64,000 nucleotides of DNA from Hymenobacter swuensis DY53 (GCF_000576555.1 NZ_CP007145.1:1674001-1738000); one strand, 5' to 3'; shown: positions 43,948 through 51,424, counted from the first letter of the stretch. Translations and numbers: made by a program. The notes: generated from the sequence alone by a model not told the origin.

Positions 43948-44034
43948 ATGCTGAACCTATCCGCGAAATGCTTTATGACCATTAATCGTCCTGTCCAGGA
44001 CGAGGTCGGGCGCTTTTGCGGGTACGAAAGGTAG
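43948..44034 (+). CDS. Putative leader peptide of the first hydroxylase
   Basis: 28 codons ending GRFCGYER and TAG at 44032-44034, directly after a near-perfect promoter and before a terminator that precedes the hydroxylase at 44123. The position and the near-leaderless start match the Tyr leader at 44995, and both peptides end in YER. Unlike that one, it has no run of a single amino acid (Phe at codons 9 and 23, one Tyr at 26). What it senses, if anything, is unclear. An alternative 5-codon frame MLYDH starts at 43968. Confidence 0.5.
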   Translation: MLNLSAKCFMTINRPVQDEVGRFCGYER

Positions 44035-44108
44035 AACACGGCATGCTTCTCCTTCTCTGAAATCCACTTAAGAGCCCGACTCCTCCCCAGGAGCCGGGCT
44101 TTTTTTCT
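43987..44108 (+). promoter_or_regulatory. Attenuator-like element before the first hydroxylase
   Basis: Terminator stem 44073-44084 with 44089-44100 (11 of 12 pairs, loop CCCC) followed by T7. A rival helix pairs GTCGGGC (44005-44011, inside the leader ORF) with GCCCGAC (44074-44080), the left arm of the terminator. Upstream, CGTCCTG/CAGGACG (43987-44002) makes a further hairpin. The layout fits conditional termination coupled to translation of the leader. Confidence 0.65.
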
Positions 44109-44122
44109 GCCCTGTACGCGCT

Positions 44123-44857
44123 ATGATACAGCAACACTACGACCAGTATACCACGCAGGATCAGCTGGTTTGGAAGGTATTATTCGACCGCCAGACGGCT
44201 TTGCTGCACAAGCGCGCCTGCTCGGCCTTTGGCCGGGGGCTGGAGGCCGTGGGCTTCCACCGTAACGCCATTCCCGATTTTCAGGAAGTAAGCCAGCGCC
44301 TGCACAAGGCCACCGGCTGGCAGCTGGAACCGGTGCAGGGCATGCTCAATGATGCCGAGTTCTTCGGGTTGCTGGCCCAGCGCAAGTTCCCGGCCACCGT
44401 CTGGATCCGGAGCATGGCGCAGTTCGACTTCATTGAGGAACCCGACTTGTTCCACGGCGTATTCGGCCACGTGCCGCTGCTCATGGACCAGGCCTTCGCC
44501 GACTTCCTGCACTTCCTGGGACAGGTAGCCGCCCAGCACCTCGACGATGCCGTGGCCCTGGCCCGCCTCGAGCGGCTTTACGGTTTCACGGTGCAGTTCG
44601 GGCTGGTGGAAGAACACGGCCAGACGCGCATGTACGGAGCCGGTCTGCTGTCGTCGTCGGGTGAAATCCACCACTGCATCGGCGACGTTTCGCGCCGCTT
44701 CCCCTTCGACCTGGCCACCGTGCTGCACACGCCCTACAGCGAAGCCCACCTCCAAGACCAGTACTTCGTGCTCACCAGCTGGGACCAGCTCACCGAAAGC
44801 GTAGCCGAGCTGGCCGCACTGCTGTCCTCGGGCTGGGAGCTGCAGCCGGTGGAGTAG
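44123..44857 (+). CDS. Phenylalanine hydroxylase paralogue with Gln at the iron-ligand position
   Basis: 244 residues of the aromatic amino acid hydroxylase fold. The two iron-binding His are present in FHGVFGHVPLL (His111, His116), as are IPDFQEV, RKFPATVWIR and YGAGLLSSSGEIHHCI. The third ligand, a Glu in the WFTxEFGL block of known enzymes, is Gln here: YGFTVQFGLVEE, Gln158, codon CAG. Trp is Gly three positions before the Thr-containing block. The downstream paralogue keeps WFTAEFGL. Iron binding and hydroxylation may therefore be changed or lost. No N-terminal ACT domain, as in bacterial enzymes. Transcribed behind its own leader. Confidence 0.88.
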   Translation: MIQQHYDQYTTQDQLVWKVLFDRQTALLHKRACSAFGRGLEAVGFHRNAIPDFQEVSQRLHKATGWQLEPVQGMLNDAEFFGLLAQRKFPATVWIRSMAQFDFIEEPDLFHGVFGHVPLLMDQAFADFLHFLGQVAAQHLDDAVALARLERLYGFTVQFGLVEEHGQTRMYGAGLLSSSGEIHHCIGDVSRRFPFDLATVLHTPYSEAHLQDQYFVLTSWDQLTESVAELAALLSSGWELQPVE

Positions 44858-44862
44858 CCAAG

Positions 44863-44950
44863 CTGTCATCCTGAGCGGAGCGAAGGACCTTATCACGTCT
44901 GAACGAGTCGTTGGGCGTGATAAGGTCCTTCGCTCCGCTCAGGATGACAG
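44863..44950. repeat. Family-B palindromic repeat between the hydroxylases
   Basis: CTGTCATCCTGAGCGGAGCG to its complement, with AAGGACCTTATCACG and CGTGATAAGGTCCTT inside, giving more than 35 bp of inverted repeat. Same family as 34828-34927. It lies 6 bases after the first hydroxylase stop and may terminate it. Confidence 0.85.
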
Positions 44951-44980
44951 AGTGAAATCTACTTAATCCAAAATCTCTCG

Positions 44981-44988
44981 TACATTTG
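44981..44988 (+). promoter_or_regulatory. -7 box of the second hydroxylase
   Basis: TACATTTG, identical to the trp operon -7 box, 6 bases before the Tyr leader ATG at 44995. The transcript would be almost leaderless. No TTG at the exact -33 distance, where ACTTAATCC is found instead. Confidence 0.7.
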
Positions 44989-44994
44989 CTGCAC

Positions 44995-45084
44995 ATGCTG
45001 CTGTTCACGTCCCGCTATTATTACGCTGCCACCTATTACGCTCCCCTCCGGAGCGGAGCGGCCGCGGCGTACGAGAGGAACTGA
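44995..45084 (+). CDS. Tyrosine-rich leader peptide
   Basis: 29 codons, ATG at 44995 and TGA at 45082-45084. Codons 8-10 are TAT TAT TAC and codons 14-15 TAT TAC, read RYYYAATYYAP; a sixth Tyr is at codon 26. Six Tyr in 29 residues, placed before a terminator and followed by a phenylalanine hydroxylase gene, marks this as a regulatory leader whose translation reports charged tRNA-Tyr. Too short for gene finders and not similar to a structural protein. Confidence 0.88.
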   Translation: MLLFTSRYYYAATYYAPLRSGAAAAYERN

Positions 45085-45158
45085 AACTAGCACTTCACCC
45101 TCCCCAACGTCATTTCAAGCCTGCCTCCGCTCCCTGCGGAGGCAGGCTTTTTCTTTTT
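45039..45158 (+). promoter_or_regulatory. Tyr-responsive transcription attenuator
   Basis: Three mutually exclusive helices can be read directly. 1:2 pairs CGCTCC (45039-45044, starting at the last base of the second Tyr run) with GGAGCG (45050-45055). 2:3 pairs GGAGCGGAG (45050-45058) with CTCCGCTCC (45125-45133), nine perfect pairs. 3:4 is the terminator, 45118-45130 with 45136-45148, thirteen perfect pairs, loop TCCCT, followed by TTTTTCTTTTT. Predicted logic: a ribosome waiting at Tyr codons masks region 1, 2:3 forms and the gene is read; with ample Tyr the terminator forms. Confidence 0.88.
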
Positions 45159-45178
45159 CCACCTTCCCCGTTTTCGTT

Positions 45179-45937
45179 ATGCAGTCTGTTTCTGCCGCTC
45201 CCGTTGCTTCTGTTGCCCTGCCGCTACTCACCCAAGTATATGCCGATTACACCGCCGCCGACCAGCACGTGTGGCAGCTGCTCTTCGACCGCCAGATGGC
45301 CCTGCTGCCCGGCCGCGCCGCTGAGGCGTTTCTGGAAGGCGTGCGGCGGGTGGGCTTCACCCGCGACGCCATTCCCGATTTCCGGGAGGTGAACCCGCGC
45401 CTGCAGGAGTTGACCGGCTGGGAGCTGGTGGTTGTGCCCGGCATTGTGGACGCCGCCGTGTTTTTCCAACTGCTGGCTGACCGCAAGTTTCCCGCCACCA
45501 CTTGGCTGCGCACCCTCGAGCAGCTCGACTACCTCGAGGAGCCCGACATGTTCCACGACGTATTCGGCCACGTGCCGCTGCTGACGGATGCCGGCTTTGC
45601 TGATTTCCTGCAGAAACTGGGCGCGGCCGCCGTGCACCACGGCCAGCGCTGGCCCGGCACGCTGGAGCAGTTCACGCGCCTGTACTGGTTCACGGCCGAG
45701 TTTGGCCTGATTCAGCAGCCCGATGGCCTGCGCATCTACGGGGCCGGGCTGCTGTCGTCGCACGGCGAGGTGAAGTTCAGCCTCAGCGACGCGCCCACCC
45801 GCCTGCCCTTCACCCTCGACGGTGTGCTAGATACGCCCTTCGAGAAGGACAAATTCCAGGACCTCTACTTCGTGCTCACTGACATGCAGCAGCTCCCTGA
45901 GAGCCTAGCCCCGCTCCAGGCACGGCTGTTGGAATAA
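45179..45937 (+). CDS. phhA: Phenylalanine-4-hydroxylase
   Basis: 252 residues. Pterin-dependent, non-haem-iron enzyme converting phenylalanine to tyrosine. The full facial triad is present: His126 and His131 in FHDVFGHVPLL, and Glu174 in WFTAEFGL. IPDFREVNPRL, RKFPATTWLRT and IYGAGLLSSHGEV are further family blocks. Short bacterial form without regulatory ACT domain. About half the positions match the upstream paralogue, so the pair is an old tandem duplication. Controlled by the Tyr attenuator just upstream, which fits a biosynthetic role (making Tyr) rather than Phe breakdown. Confidence 0.94.
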   Translation: MQSVSAAPVASVALPLLTQVYADYTAADQHVWQLLFDRQMALLPGRAAEAFLEGVRRVGFTRDAIPDFREVNPRLQELTGWELVVVPGIVDAAVFFQLLADRKFPATTWLRTLEQLDYLEEPDMFHDVFGHVPLLTDAGFADFLQKLGAAAVHHGQRWPGTLEQFTRLYWFTAEFGLIQQPDGLRIYGAGLLSSHGEVKFSLSDAPTRLPFTLDGVLDTPFEKDKFQDLYFVLTDMQQLPESLAPLQARLLE

Positions 45938-45959
45938 GCTGCGGTTGATAAACAGCGCT

Positions 45960-46109
45960 GAACGTCATGCAGAGGCACAGCCGAAGCATCTCGCGTGCTG
46001 ACGTTGCTTCACTAGCCCAGGGTTTAGGCCCTGGGCTACGGAGCGGTTATCGTTTGACGATTGGATAACATCAGCACGCGAGATTCCTCGCAGGCTCGGA
46101 ATGACGTTC
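45960..46109. repeat. Composite palindromic repeat after the second hydroxylase
   Basis: Outer ends GAACGTCAT and ATGACGTTC, then AGCATCTCGCGTGCTGA with its approximate complement. The loop holds AGCCCAGGGTTTAGGCCCTGGGCT, nearly the same nested unit as at about 39851. A diverged family-A relative between convergent genes. Confidence 0.75.
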
Positions 46110-46128
46110 TATTTTGTCCAGCACCTTA

Positions 46129-46614
46129 TCAATACCGCCAGCCCAGCCGGCGGTAGATAAAATGGAGCAGCCACAGCGGGCCGATGAGCAGAAACTGTAG
46201 GTCTTTGAGGAAGCTGGGCTTCTTGCCTTCTACCTTGTGGCCCCAGAACTGCCCAACCCAGGCCAGCACGAAAATAATCAGGCATACGGCCCACAGGGGC
46301 AGGGCCGCCCCGCCATCTATCACGCGCAGTCCCAGTGCCATAGCCGCCCACACCAGCACCATCCCTACCGCCAGCCGCCCCGAGAGGCGCAGGTAATACC
46401 CTACGGCCAGCACCATTACCACAGTAGCCCAGTTCAGCCAGGGGCAGATGTTCCGCACCGCCGCCGGCACCGGCAACGACCACAGCAACCCCAGAATGGC
46501 GAACATAATCAGCGGTACGCACACCCAGTGCACCAGCTTGTTGGTAGGGTTCTGGTGGCTTTCGGCGTACTCGTTCAGCAGCCGCTGAACCGGAGAAACG
46601 AGGGCAGTAGACAT
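46129..46614 (-). CDS. DUF962 (Mpo1-like) membrane protein
   Basis: 161 residues. ESHQNPTNKLVHWVCVPLIM (about 18-37) is the DUF962/Mpo1 signature, and GQFWGHKVEGKKPSF with GPLWLLHFIY completes it. Four hydrophobic segments. The yeast homologue Mpo1 is an iron-dependent dioxygenase of 2-hydroxy fatty acids; the His residues (His20, His29, His126) fit metal binding, but bacterial function is unproven. A longer overlapping frame (46109-46696) in another phase is a shadow. Confidence 0.85.
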   Translation of the reverse strand: MSTALVSPVQRLLNEYAESHQNPTNKLVHWVCVPLIMFAILGLLWSLPVPAAVRNICPWLNWATVVMVLAVGYYLRLSGRLAVGMVLVWAAMALGLRVIDGGAALPLWAVCLIIFVLAWVGQFWGHKVEGKKPSFLKDLQFLLIGPLWLLHFIYRRLGWRY

Positions 46615-46681
46615 GGCGCAGGGCGTTGGTGGGAGCTAAAAGGTAGCAGATTCCCCGCAGTCTGGAAAGCTCTACATGGCT

Positions 46682-46765
46682 GTAGAGACGCGACACTTCG
46701 CGTCTCGGCGCGTGCTGACGTTGTTCAGGGAGTGCGGTGTCGGTTGTTCCGGCGGGAGACGCTAC
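46682..46765. repeat. Family-C palindromic repeat
   Basis: GTAGAGACGCGACACTTCGCGTCTC opens and GGGAGACGCTAC closes an 84-base element upstream of the DUF962 gene. Diverged relative of 33664 and 42533. Confidence 0.7.
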
Positions 46766-46783
46766 AACCGTGCAGGCTGAAAC

Positions 46784-46818
46784 AAAAAAAGGCTGCCCAA
46801 GCGGGCAGCCTCTTTTTT
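46784..46818 (-). terminator. Terminator of the dienelactone hydrolase gene
   Basis: GGCTGCCC (46791-46798) pairs with GGGCAGCC (46803-46810), with A7 before and T6 after, so either strand is served. The gene using it is the minus-strand hydrolase ending at 46932. Confidence 0.7.
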
Positions 46819-46824
46819 CTGGGG

Positions 46825-46918
46825 CGGTCAGTAGCGCGAACTTTGTAGTTCGCGCTCCAGAACGACAAGGATTCTAACGGCGCAGGGACGCGAACTACAA
46901 AGTTCGCGCTACTGACCG
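46825..46918. repeat. Family-E palindromic repeat
   Basis: CGGTCAGTAGCGCGAACTTT with GTAGTTCGCG is the exact complement of 46889-46918: 30 bp of perfect inverted repeat around a 34-base loop. Within each arm CGCGAACT...AGTTCGCG is itself palindromic. Ends 13 bases from the hydrolase stop codon. Confidence 0.85.
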
Positions 46919-46931
46919 ATACTGCGGAAAG

Positions 46932-47795
46932 CTATTTTACCTTCAGGTTCTTCTTCAAGTAGGCGACTGAGGCGGCGTGGGCGTCGGCAGCCATGTCCTT
47001 GCTGTATTTGGGATTGGATGGGTTGGCGAAGGCGTGGTCGGCGTCGTAGGTTTTCACCGTGAGGCCTTTTTTGGCGGCGGCCATGTCCTTGCGGAACTGG
47101 TCTACCACTTCTTGGTTGATCCACTTATCCTGCTTGGCGAAGACAAACAGCACATCGGTGTTCAGCGTCTTGAGCTTGGCTACGTCCTTCTCGGGCATGC
47201 CGTAGTAGGCCACGCAGGCTTTGGCTTTAGGTCCGGCCAGCAGGGCCGTCTGGATGCTCCAGCCGCCACCGAAGCACCAGCCGATGCTGCTGATCTGGGC
47301 TTTGGGGCCAGCGTAAGCCAGGGCACCGTTGATGATGGCCTGGGCACGCTCGGTTTTCACGCCCTGCATCAGCTTACCGGCTTGGTCGGCGTCGGTAGCA
47401 ATCTGGCCGTCGTAGAGGTCAAGGGCAATGACGTTGACGCCGGGCAGTTCCTCGGCGAAACGGCCGGCTTCCTGCTTGATGTAATCATTCAGGCCCCACC
47501 ACTCGTGAATCACGAACAGATACTTGTCGGACTTGGTCTTGCTCTTGATTTCGAAAGCTTTGCCGGTTTGGCCATCGGTGGTTTTGAACTCAATCATGCC
47601 GCCTTCGCCGGCGTAGGTGAAGGGCAGGGGGGCATCGTGGCCGCCGGAGAAGTCCTCGTTAGAGGCCAGCATGGCGAATACCTCGGTGGCAGCCTGACCA
47701 GCGGCGGGCTTGGTGCAGCAGCTCATCGTCGATTGGGCCGAGGCCACCGATACCACGCTCAGCAGCGCGGCGCAAAGGGTCCAGAGTTTTTTCAT
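46932..47795 (-). CDS. Secreted dienelactone hydrolase family protein
   Basis: 287 residues from the ATG at 47795 (signal peptide MKKLWTLCAALLSVVSVASAQ). Alpha/beta hydrolase of the dienelactone hydrolase type: HEWWGLNDYIKQEAGRFAE, VIALDLYDG, nucleophile Cys in IGWCFGGGWS, Asp in VFAKQDKWINQE and His in YDADHAFANPS. Cys-Asp-His triad complete. Substrate in the periplasm unknown. Confidence 0.9.
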   Translation of the reverse strand: MKKLWTLCAALLSVVSVASAQSTMSCCTKPAAGQAATEVFAMLASNEDFSGGHDAPLPFTYAGEGGMIEFKTTDGQTGKAFEIKSKTKSDKYLFVIHEWWGLNDYIKQEAGRFAEELPGVNVIALDLYDGQIATDADQAGKLMQGVKTERAQAIINGALAYAGPKAQISSIGWCFGGGWSIQTALLAGPKAKACVAYYGMPEKDVAKLKTLNTDVLFVFAKQDKWINQEVVDQFRKDMAAAKKGLTVKTYDADHAFANPSNPKYSKDMAADAHAASVAYLKKNLKVK

Positions 47796-47824
47796 GGAAA
47801 AAGGGAGGTGAAGATGGGGAGAGA

Positions 47825-47878
47825 AAAAAAGCATCCCGGAGTAATTCGTGTAAGTACACGAGTTGCTCCGGGATGCTT
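47825..47878 (-). terminator. Terminator after the ABC1 kinase gene
   Basis: A 24-bp stem (22 Watson-Crick plus two mismatch or wobble positions) pairs 47829-47852 with 47855-47878 around a tiny loop. On the minus strand it runs into TTTTTTTCTC. It separates the kinase gene from the hydrolase gene. Confidence 0.8.
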
Positions 47879-47915
47879 AAACTAGGCTATGCCGGTTTAG
47901 TTTATAAACCCTCGA

Positions 47916-49232
47916 TTATTCGGCGGGATTGGTGCGGATGGAGGCGCGTAACTCCGTGAGCAACGCGTAGAGACCCACGTAGGTGCGATTGAGGTAGATG
48001 AAATGCTCGGAGCCGCGGGGCTCGCGCTGCTGGCGCAGTTCGGGCTCCTGCATCAGGTCGTCGCCGAGGGCGTAGAGGCTTTGCATGTAGGCTGGGTCGC
48101 CAAAATCGAAGGTGGGCTGGCGGAACGGGCGGCCCACCAGCTCCAGTGACGACTGCATGGTGCGCACGTAGAAGTCGCGGCGGGCGGCTGGGTCGTCGGC
48201 GCGAAGCACGCCGCCTTCGGTCAGCAGCGCCGCTAGTTGGGCGGGGTCGGCGAGGGTTTCGGGCGTGAGCAGGGCCGTGAACAGGCGGTGCACATCGGCC
48301 GGAACTTCCTTTACACAGCCAAAATCCAGCACGCCCACGGTGCCGCCGTCGGTATCCGTGAGCAGGAAGTTGCCAGGGTGCGGGTCGGCGTGCACCTGGC
48401 GCAGCTCGTTGAGCTGGAACATGTAGAAGTCCCAGAGAGCCTGGCCGAGCTGGTTGCGAACTTCCTGGCTGGGGTTGGTGGCCAGAAACTCCTTCATGTG
48501 CTGGCCGGGCAGCCAGTCCATGGTCAGAATGCGCGCGGCCGACAACTCGGGGTAATATTGGGCGAACTGCAAATGCGCCAGACCGGCTGAAGCGGCGGCA
48601 ATCTGCTGGCCGCGGCGCAGCTCCAGGGCGTAGTCGGTTTCTTCGAGCAGGCGGGTTTCCACTTCCTGCATGTAGGGCCGCACGGTGGCTTCATCAAGGC
48701 CCAGCACGCGCAGCGCAATGGGCTTCACCAGCCGGATATCGGAGCGGATGCTGTCGGCCACGCCGGGGTACTGCACTTTCACGGCCAACTCCCGGCCATC
48801 CTTGCGCGCCGCGTGCACCTGCCCGATGCTGGCCGCCTGCCGGGCCTCAATGTCGAACTCGTCGAACACCTCGAACGGCGACTTGCCGAATGCCTCCCGA
48901 AACGTCTTCACCACCAGCGGGCCCGAGAGGGGTGGGGTCTGGTACTGAGCCTGGGCAAACTGGTCGGCGTAGGCGGTGGGCAGCAGGTTTTTTTCCATGG
49001 CCAGCATCTGGGCCACTTTCAGCACCGAGCCTTTCATTTCGCTGAGCGTGCCGTACAGCTCGGCCGCGTTGGCCGCGTGCAGGTCCTCGGTGGGGCTGTC
49101 GGCGCCCACGGCCCGCTTGGCGTAGTGCTTCACGTAGTTGGCCCCCACGTTGAGGCCGGTTTTGGCGAAACGCGCCGCCCGGGCCACTTTGGTGGTGGGC
49201 AGGGAAGTAAGCGACTTGGGGGTATCGTCCAT
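47916..49232 (-). CDS. ABC1/UbiB (AarF) family atypical kinase
   Basis: 438 residues. The N-terminal extension has the ABC1 hallmark KGSVLKVAQMLAMEKNLLP (KxGQ-type). The nucleotide site begins EARQAASIGQVHAARKDGRE (Ala-rich loop), with Lys in LAVKVQYPGV. LRQVHADPHPGNFLL holds the catalytic Asp and GVLDFGCVKEVP the metal-binding Asp. The family supports ubiquinone or menaquinone metabolism and membrane lipid homeostasis. It shares its strand with the TetR gene 139 bases upstream, a pairing I have noted as common in Bacteroidota from memory only. Confidence 0.9.
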   Translation of the reverse strand: MDDTPKSLTSLPTTKVARAARFAKTGLNVGANYVKHYAKRAVGADSPTEDLHAANAAELYGTLSEMKGSVLKVAQMLAMEKNLLPTAYADQFAQAQYQTPPLSGPLVVKTFREAFGKSPFEVFDEFDIEARQAASIGQVHAARKDGRELAVKVQYPGVADSIRSDIRLVKPIALRVLGLDEATVRPYMQEVETRLLEETDYALELRRGQQIAAASAGLAHLQFAQYYPELSAARILTMDWLPGQHMKEFLATNPSQEVRNQLGQALWDFYMFQLNELRQVHADPHPGNFLLTDTDGGTVGVLDFGCVKEVPADVHRLFTALLTPETLADPAQLAALLTEGGVLRADDPAARRDFYVRTMQSSLELVGRPFRQPTFDFGDPAYMQSLYALGDDLMQEPELRQQREPRGSEHFIYLNRTYVGLYALLTELRASIRTNPAE

Positions 49233-49254
49233 GAGGATGTATTATAAACCGAAA

Positions 49255-49351
49255 ACGGTCATGCTGAGCTTGCCGAAGCATCTCTACCGCACTGTTGCCT
49301 TACTACAACAACGAAGCGGCAGAGATGCTTCGGCAAGCTCAGCATGACCGT
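49255..49351. repeat. Family-A palindromic repeat
   Basis: ACGGTCATGCTGAGCTTGCC to its complement GGCAAGCTCAGCATGACCGT, with GAAGCATCTCTACCGC / GCGGCAGAGATGCTTC inside: nearly 40 bp of stem around an about 20-base loop. Between the TetR gene and the kinase gene. Confidence 0.85.
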
Positions 49352-49371
49352 TCTGATACAACTGAAAAACC

Positions 49372-50040
49372 TTACCGGCGCACCAGGAACCGCACAAAAT
49401 CGGCAGCGGAGTCCAAGGTGTTGCGGCCTACCAGATCGAAGCTCAGCGTTACGGCCTTTTCGATGGCGGCGTCGGTGCGCTCGAAGTTTACGGTGTCGTC
49501 TTTGGCGAAGAAGCCGAGCACGAACAGCTGCTGTTGCCAGAAGAAGCGCGGGTAGCCGTGCTGCACCAGCTGGCGGCTGGCCACTTCCTCGGTACGGCGG
49601 CCCTCGCGTAGCAAGTCCTCCACGAAGGCTTCAAAATCCTGCCGGAAATCGTTGAGCACGCGGGGCGTGATGCCGGGCATTTTGGAGAGCGAGCGGCGCA
49701 GGCTTTGCAGGGCATAGCTGCGGTTGTGCTTGAGAATCTCGATGAGCGTGTAGTAGTAGCCCAGCAGCTTTTCGCGGGCACCGTATTGCTCCCACACCGG
49801 CTCACGGGCGGCCGTGGCGCGGGCCTCTCGGCCAAAGTCAGCCCAGATTTCCCGGTCGATGGCGTCGAAATTGGCGTAGCTGGCGTAGAATTCCTGCTCG
49901 GGCAAGCCCAGCTTCTGGGTCAGCTTGAACACCGAAATCGGCGGCTTGCCTTTGCGCAGCACGTAGTCGAGGTAGGCTTGCTTGATCCGTTCTTTGGGCG
50001 AGAAAGCCGCTTCGGGAGCGGGCGTGGGTTGCTGTTTCAT
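49372..50040 (-). CDS. TetR-like transcriptional regulator
   Basis: 222 residues. FSPKERIKQAYLDYVLRKGK and PPISVFKLTQKLGLPEQEFY (about 14-53) form a TetR-type helix-turn-helix with the 'F..FY..F.....' tail. The C-terminal domain (about 80-222) is helical (YYTLIEILKHNRSYALQSLR). Probably regulates itself and the adjacent ABC1 kinase gene. Ligand unknown. Confidence 0.75.
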   Translation of the reverse strand: MKQQPTPAPEAAFSPKERIKQAYLDYVLRKGKPPISVFKLTQKLGLPEQEFYASYANFDAIDREIWADFGREARATAAREPVWEQYGAREKLLGYYYTLIEILKHNRSYALQSLRRSLSKMPGITPRVLNDFRQDFEAFVEDLLREGRRTEEVASRQLVQHGYPRFFWQQQLFVLGFFAKDDTVNFERTDAAIEKAVTLSFDLVGRNTLDSAADFVRFLVRR

Positions 50041-50097
50041 AGTAGCAGGATAACCGCTTCGGCGGCTGAAAGTTGTGAGAAACCCGGCCGGATTTGG

Positions 50098-51405
50098 CTA
50101 GGCGTGCAGGTCGCGGGAGGCGCGGTAGGCGGCCAAGGCCCGGTCGCGGGTGGCGGGGTGCTCCACCATGGGTTTGGGGTAGCGCGGCGTGCCAAACTCG
50201 GGCACCCACTGTTTCACGTAGGCGTGCTGCTTATCGAACTTGGCCAGCTGCGAATCGGGGCTGAATATGCGGAACCAGGGCTGCGAGTCGGCGCCGGTGC
50301 CGGCTACCCACTGCCAGTTGCCCACGTTGGAGGCCATTTCGTAGTCGAGCAGCTTCTCGGCAAAGTAGGCCTCGCCCCATTTCCAATCGATGAGCAGGTT
50401 TTTGATGAGGAAGCTGGCCGTGGCCATCCGCACGCGGTTGTGCATGAAGCCGGTGGCGTTGAGCTGGCGCATGCCCGCGTCGATGAGCGGGTAGCCGGTG
50501 CGGCCCTCGCACCACGCCCGAAACTCGTCCTCGTTGTTGCGCCACTTAATGTCGCGCAGCTTGGGGGCGTAGCTTTCGTGGGCGGTATGGGGGAAGTGCC
50601 AGAGCAGTTGCATGAAGAAATCGCGCCAGATCAGCTCACTCAGCCAGATTTCGGCCTTAGCCTCCAAGGCCCGCTGCACCAGATGCCGAATGCTCACGGT
50701 GCCGAAGCGCAGGTGCAACCCCATGCGGCTGGTAGAGTCGCGGGCGGGCAAGTCGCGGGTGTCGGCGTACTGCTCCAGTGTGCGGGTAACCAGCCGCCGG
50801 CCCGGAATGTGTTCGGGGCTGCGCTCAAAGCCCATATCGGCCAGGGTGGGGCGGGAGCCGGCCGGCACGCGGGCCAGCTTATCGAGGTGGTCGGCGGAAG
50901 GGTGGGGGCGGTAGTCGGCCTCGGTGAGGCGGGCCAGCCAGGCGCGCTTGTAGGGGCCGTAAATCTTGTAGGGCTGGCCGGTTTTGGTCTGCACCTCGTC
51001 CTTCTCGAAGACGACCTGATCCTTATAGGTGTGCAGCGTTACGTTGTGCTTATTCAGCAACTCGGTCACGGCTGCGTCGCGGGTTTTGGCGTAGGGCTCG
51101 TAGTCGTGGTTGGTGTGCACGGCGGCTACGTCCAGCTCCTTGAGCAGCTCGGCAAATACCTTTTCCGGCTTTCCGTAGCGCACCAGCATGGTGCCGCCGG
51201 CCGCCTCGGCTTCCGCCACTAGCCGCTGCACCTCGTCAAAGATGAACATGACGCGGGTATCCTGGCGGTTTTCCAGCTTGTCGAGGATTTTAGGGTCGAA
51301 GATGAACAGCGGCACCACCGGCTGCTCGCCCTGCAGCGCGGCGGCCAGCCCGGCATTATCCTGAAAACGCAAGTCGCGCCGGTGCCAGAACAGGGATACT
51401 TTCAT
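50098..51405 (-). CDS. phr: Cryptochrome/photolyase family protein
   Basis: 435 residues. The N-terminal alpha/beta domain (MKVSLFWHRRDLRFQDNAGL, about 1-130) and the helical FAD-binding domain (about 200-420) are complete. FAD and substrate motifs are LSELIWRDFFMQLLWHFP, GRTGYPLIDAGMRQL, GFMHNRVRM, and WQWVAGTGADSQPWFRIFSP with NP-type placement. Consistent with a class I CPD photolyase that repairs UV dimers with light. Upstream of the TetR gene and downstream of the SDR on the same strand. Confidence 0.93.
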   Translation of the reverse strand: MKVSLFWHRRDLRFQDNAGLAAALQGEQPVVPLFIFDPKILDKLENRQDTRVMFIFDEVQRLVAEAEAAGGTMLVRYGKPEKVFAELLKELDVAAVHTNHDYEPYAKTRDAAVTELLNKHNVTLHTYKDQVVFEKDEVQTKTGQPYKIYGPYKRAWLARLTEADYRPHPSADHLDKLARVPAGSRPTLADMGFERSPEHIPGRRLVTRTLEQYADTRDLPARDSTSRMGLHLRFGTVSIRHLVQRALEAKAEIWLSELIWRDFFMQLLWHFPHTAHESYAPKLRDIKWRNNEDEFRAWCEGRTGYPLIDAGMRQLNATGFMHNRVRMATASFLIKNLLIDWKWGEAYFAEKLLDYEMASNVGNWQWVAGTGADSQPWFRIFSPDSQLAKFDKQHAYVKQWVPEFGTPRYPKPMVEHPATRDRALAAYRASRDLHA

Positions 51406-51424
51406 AGGAGAGAAGTGAGATAAT

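Noticed and set aside
46109..46696. 195-codon frame overlapping the DUF962 gene
   Set aside because: It is in a different phase from the clearly conserved DUF962 protein and its translation is Arg/Gly/Pro-rich without domain character.
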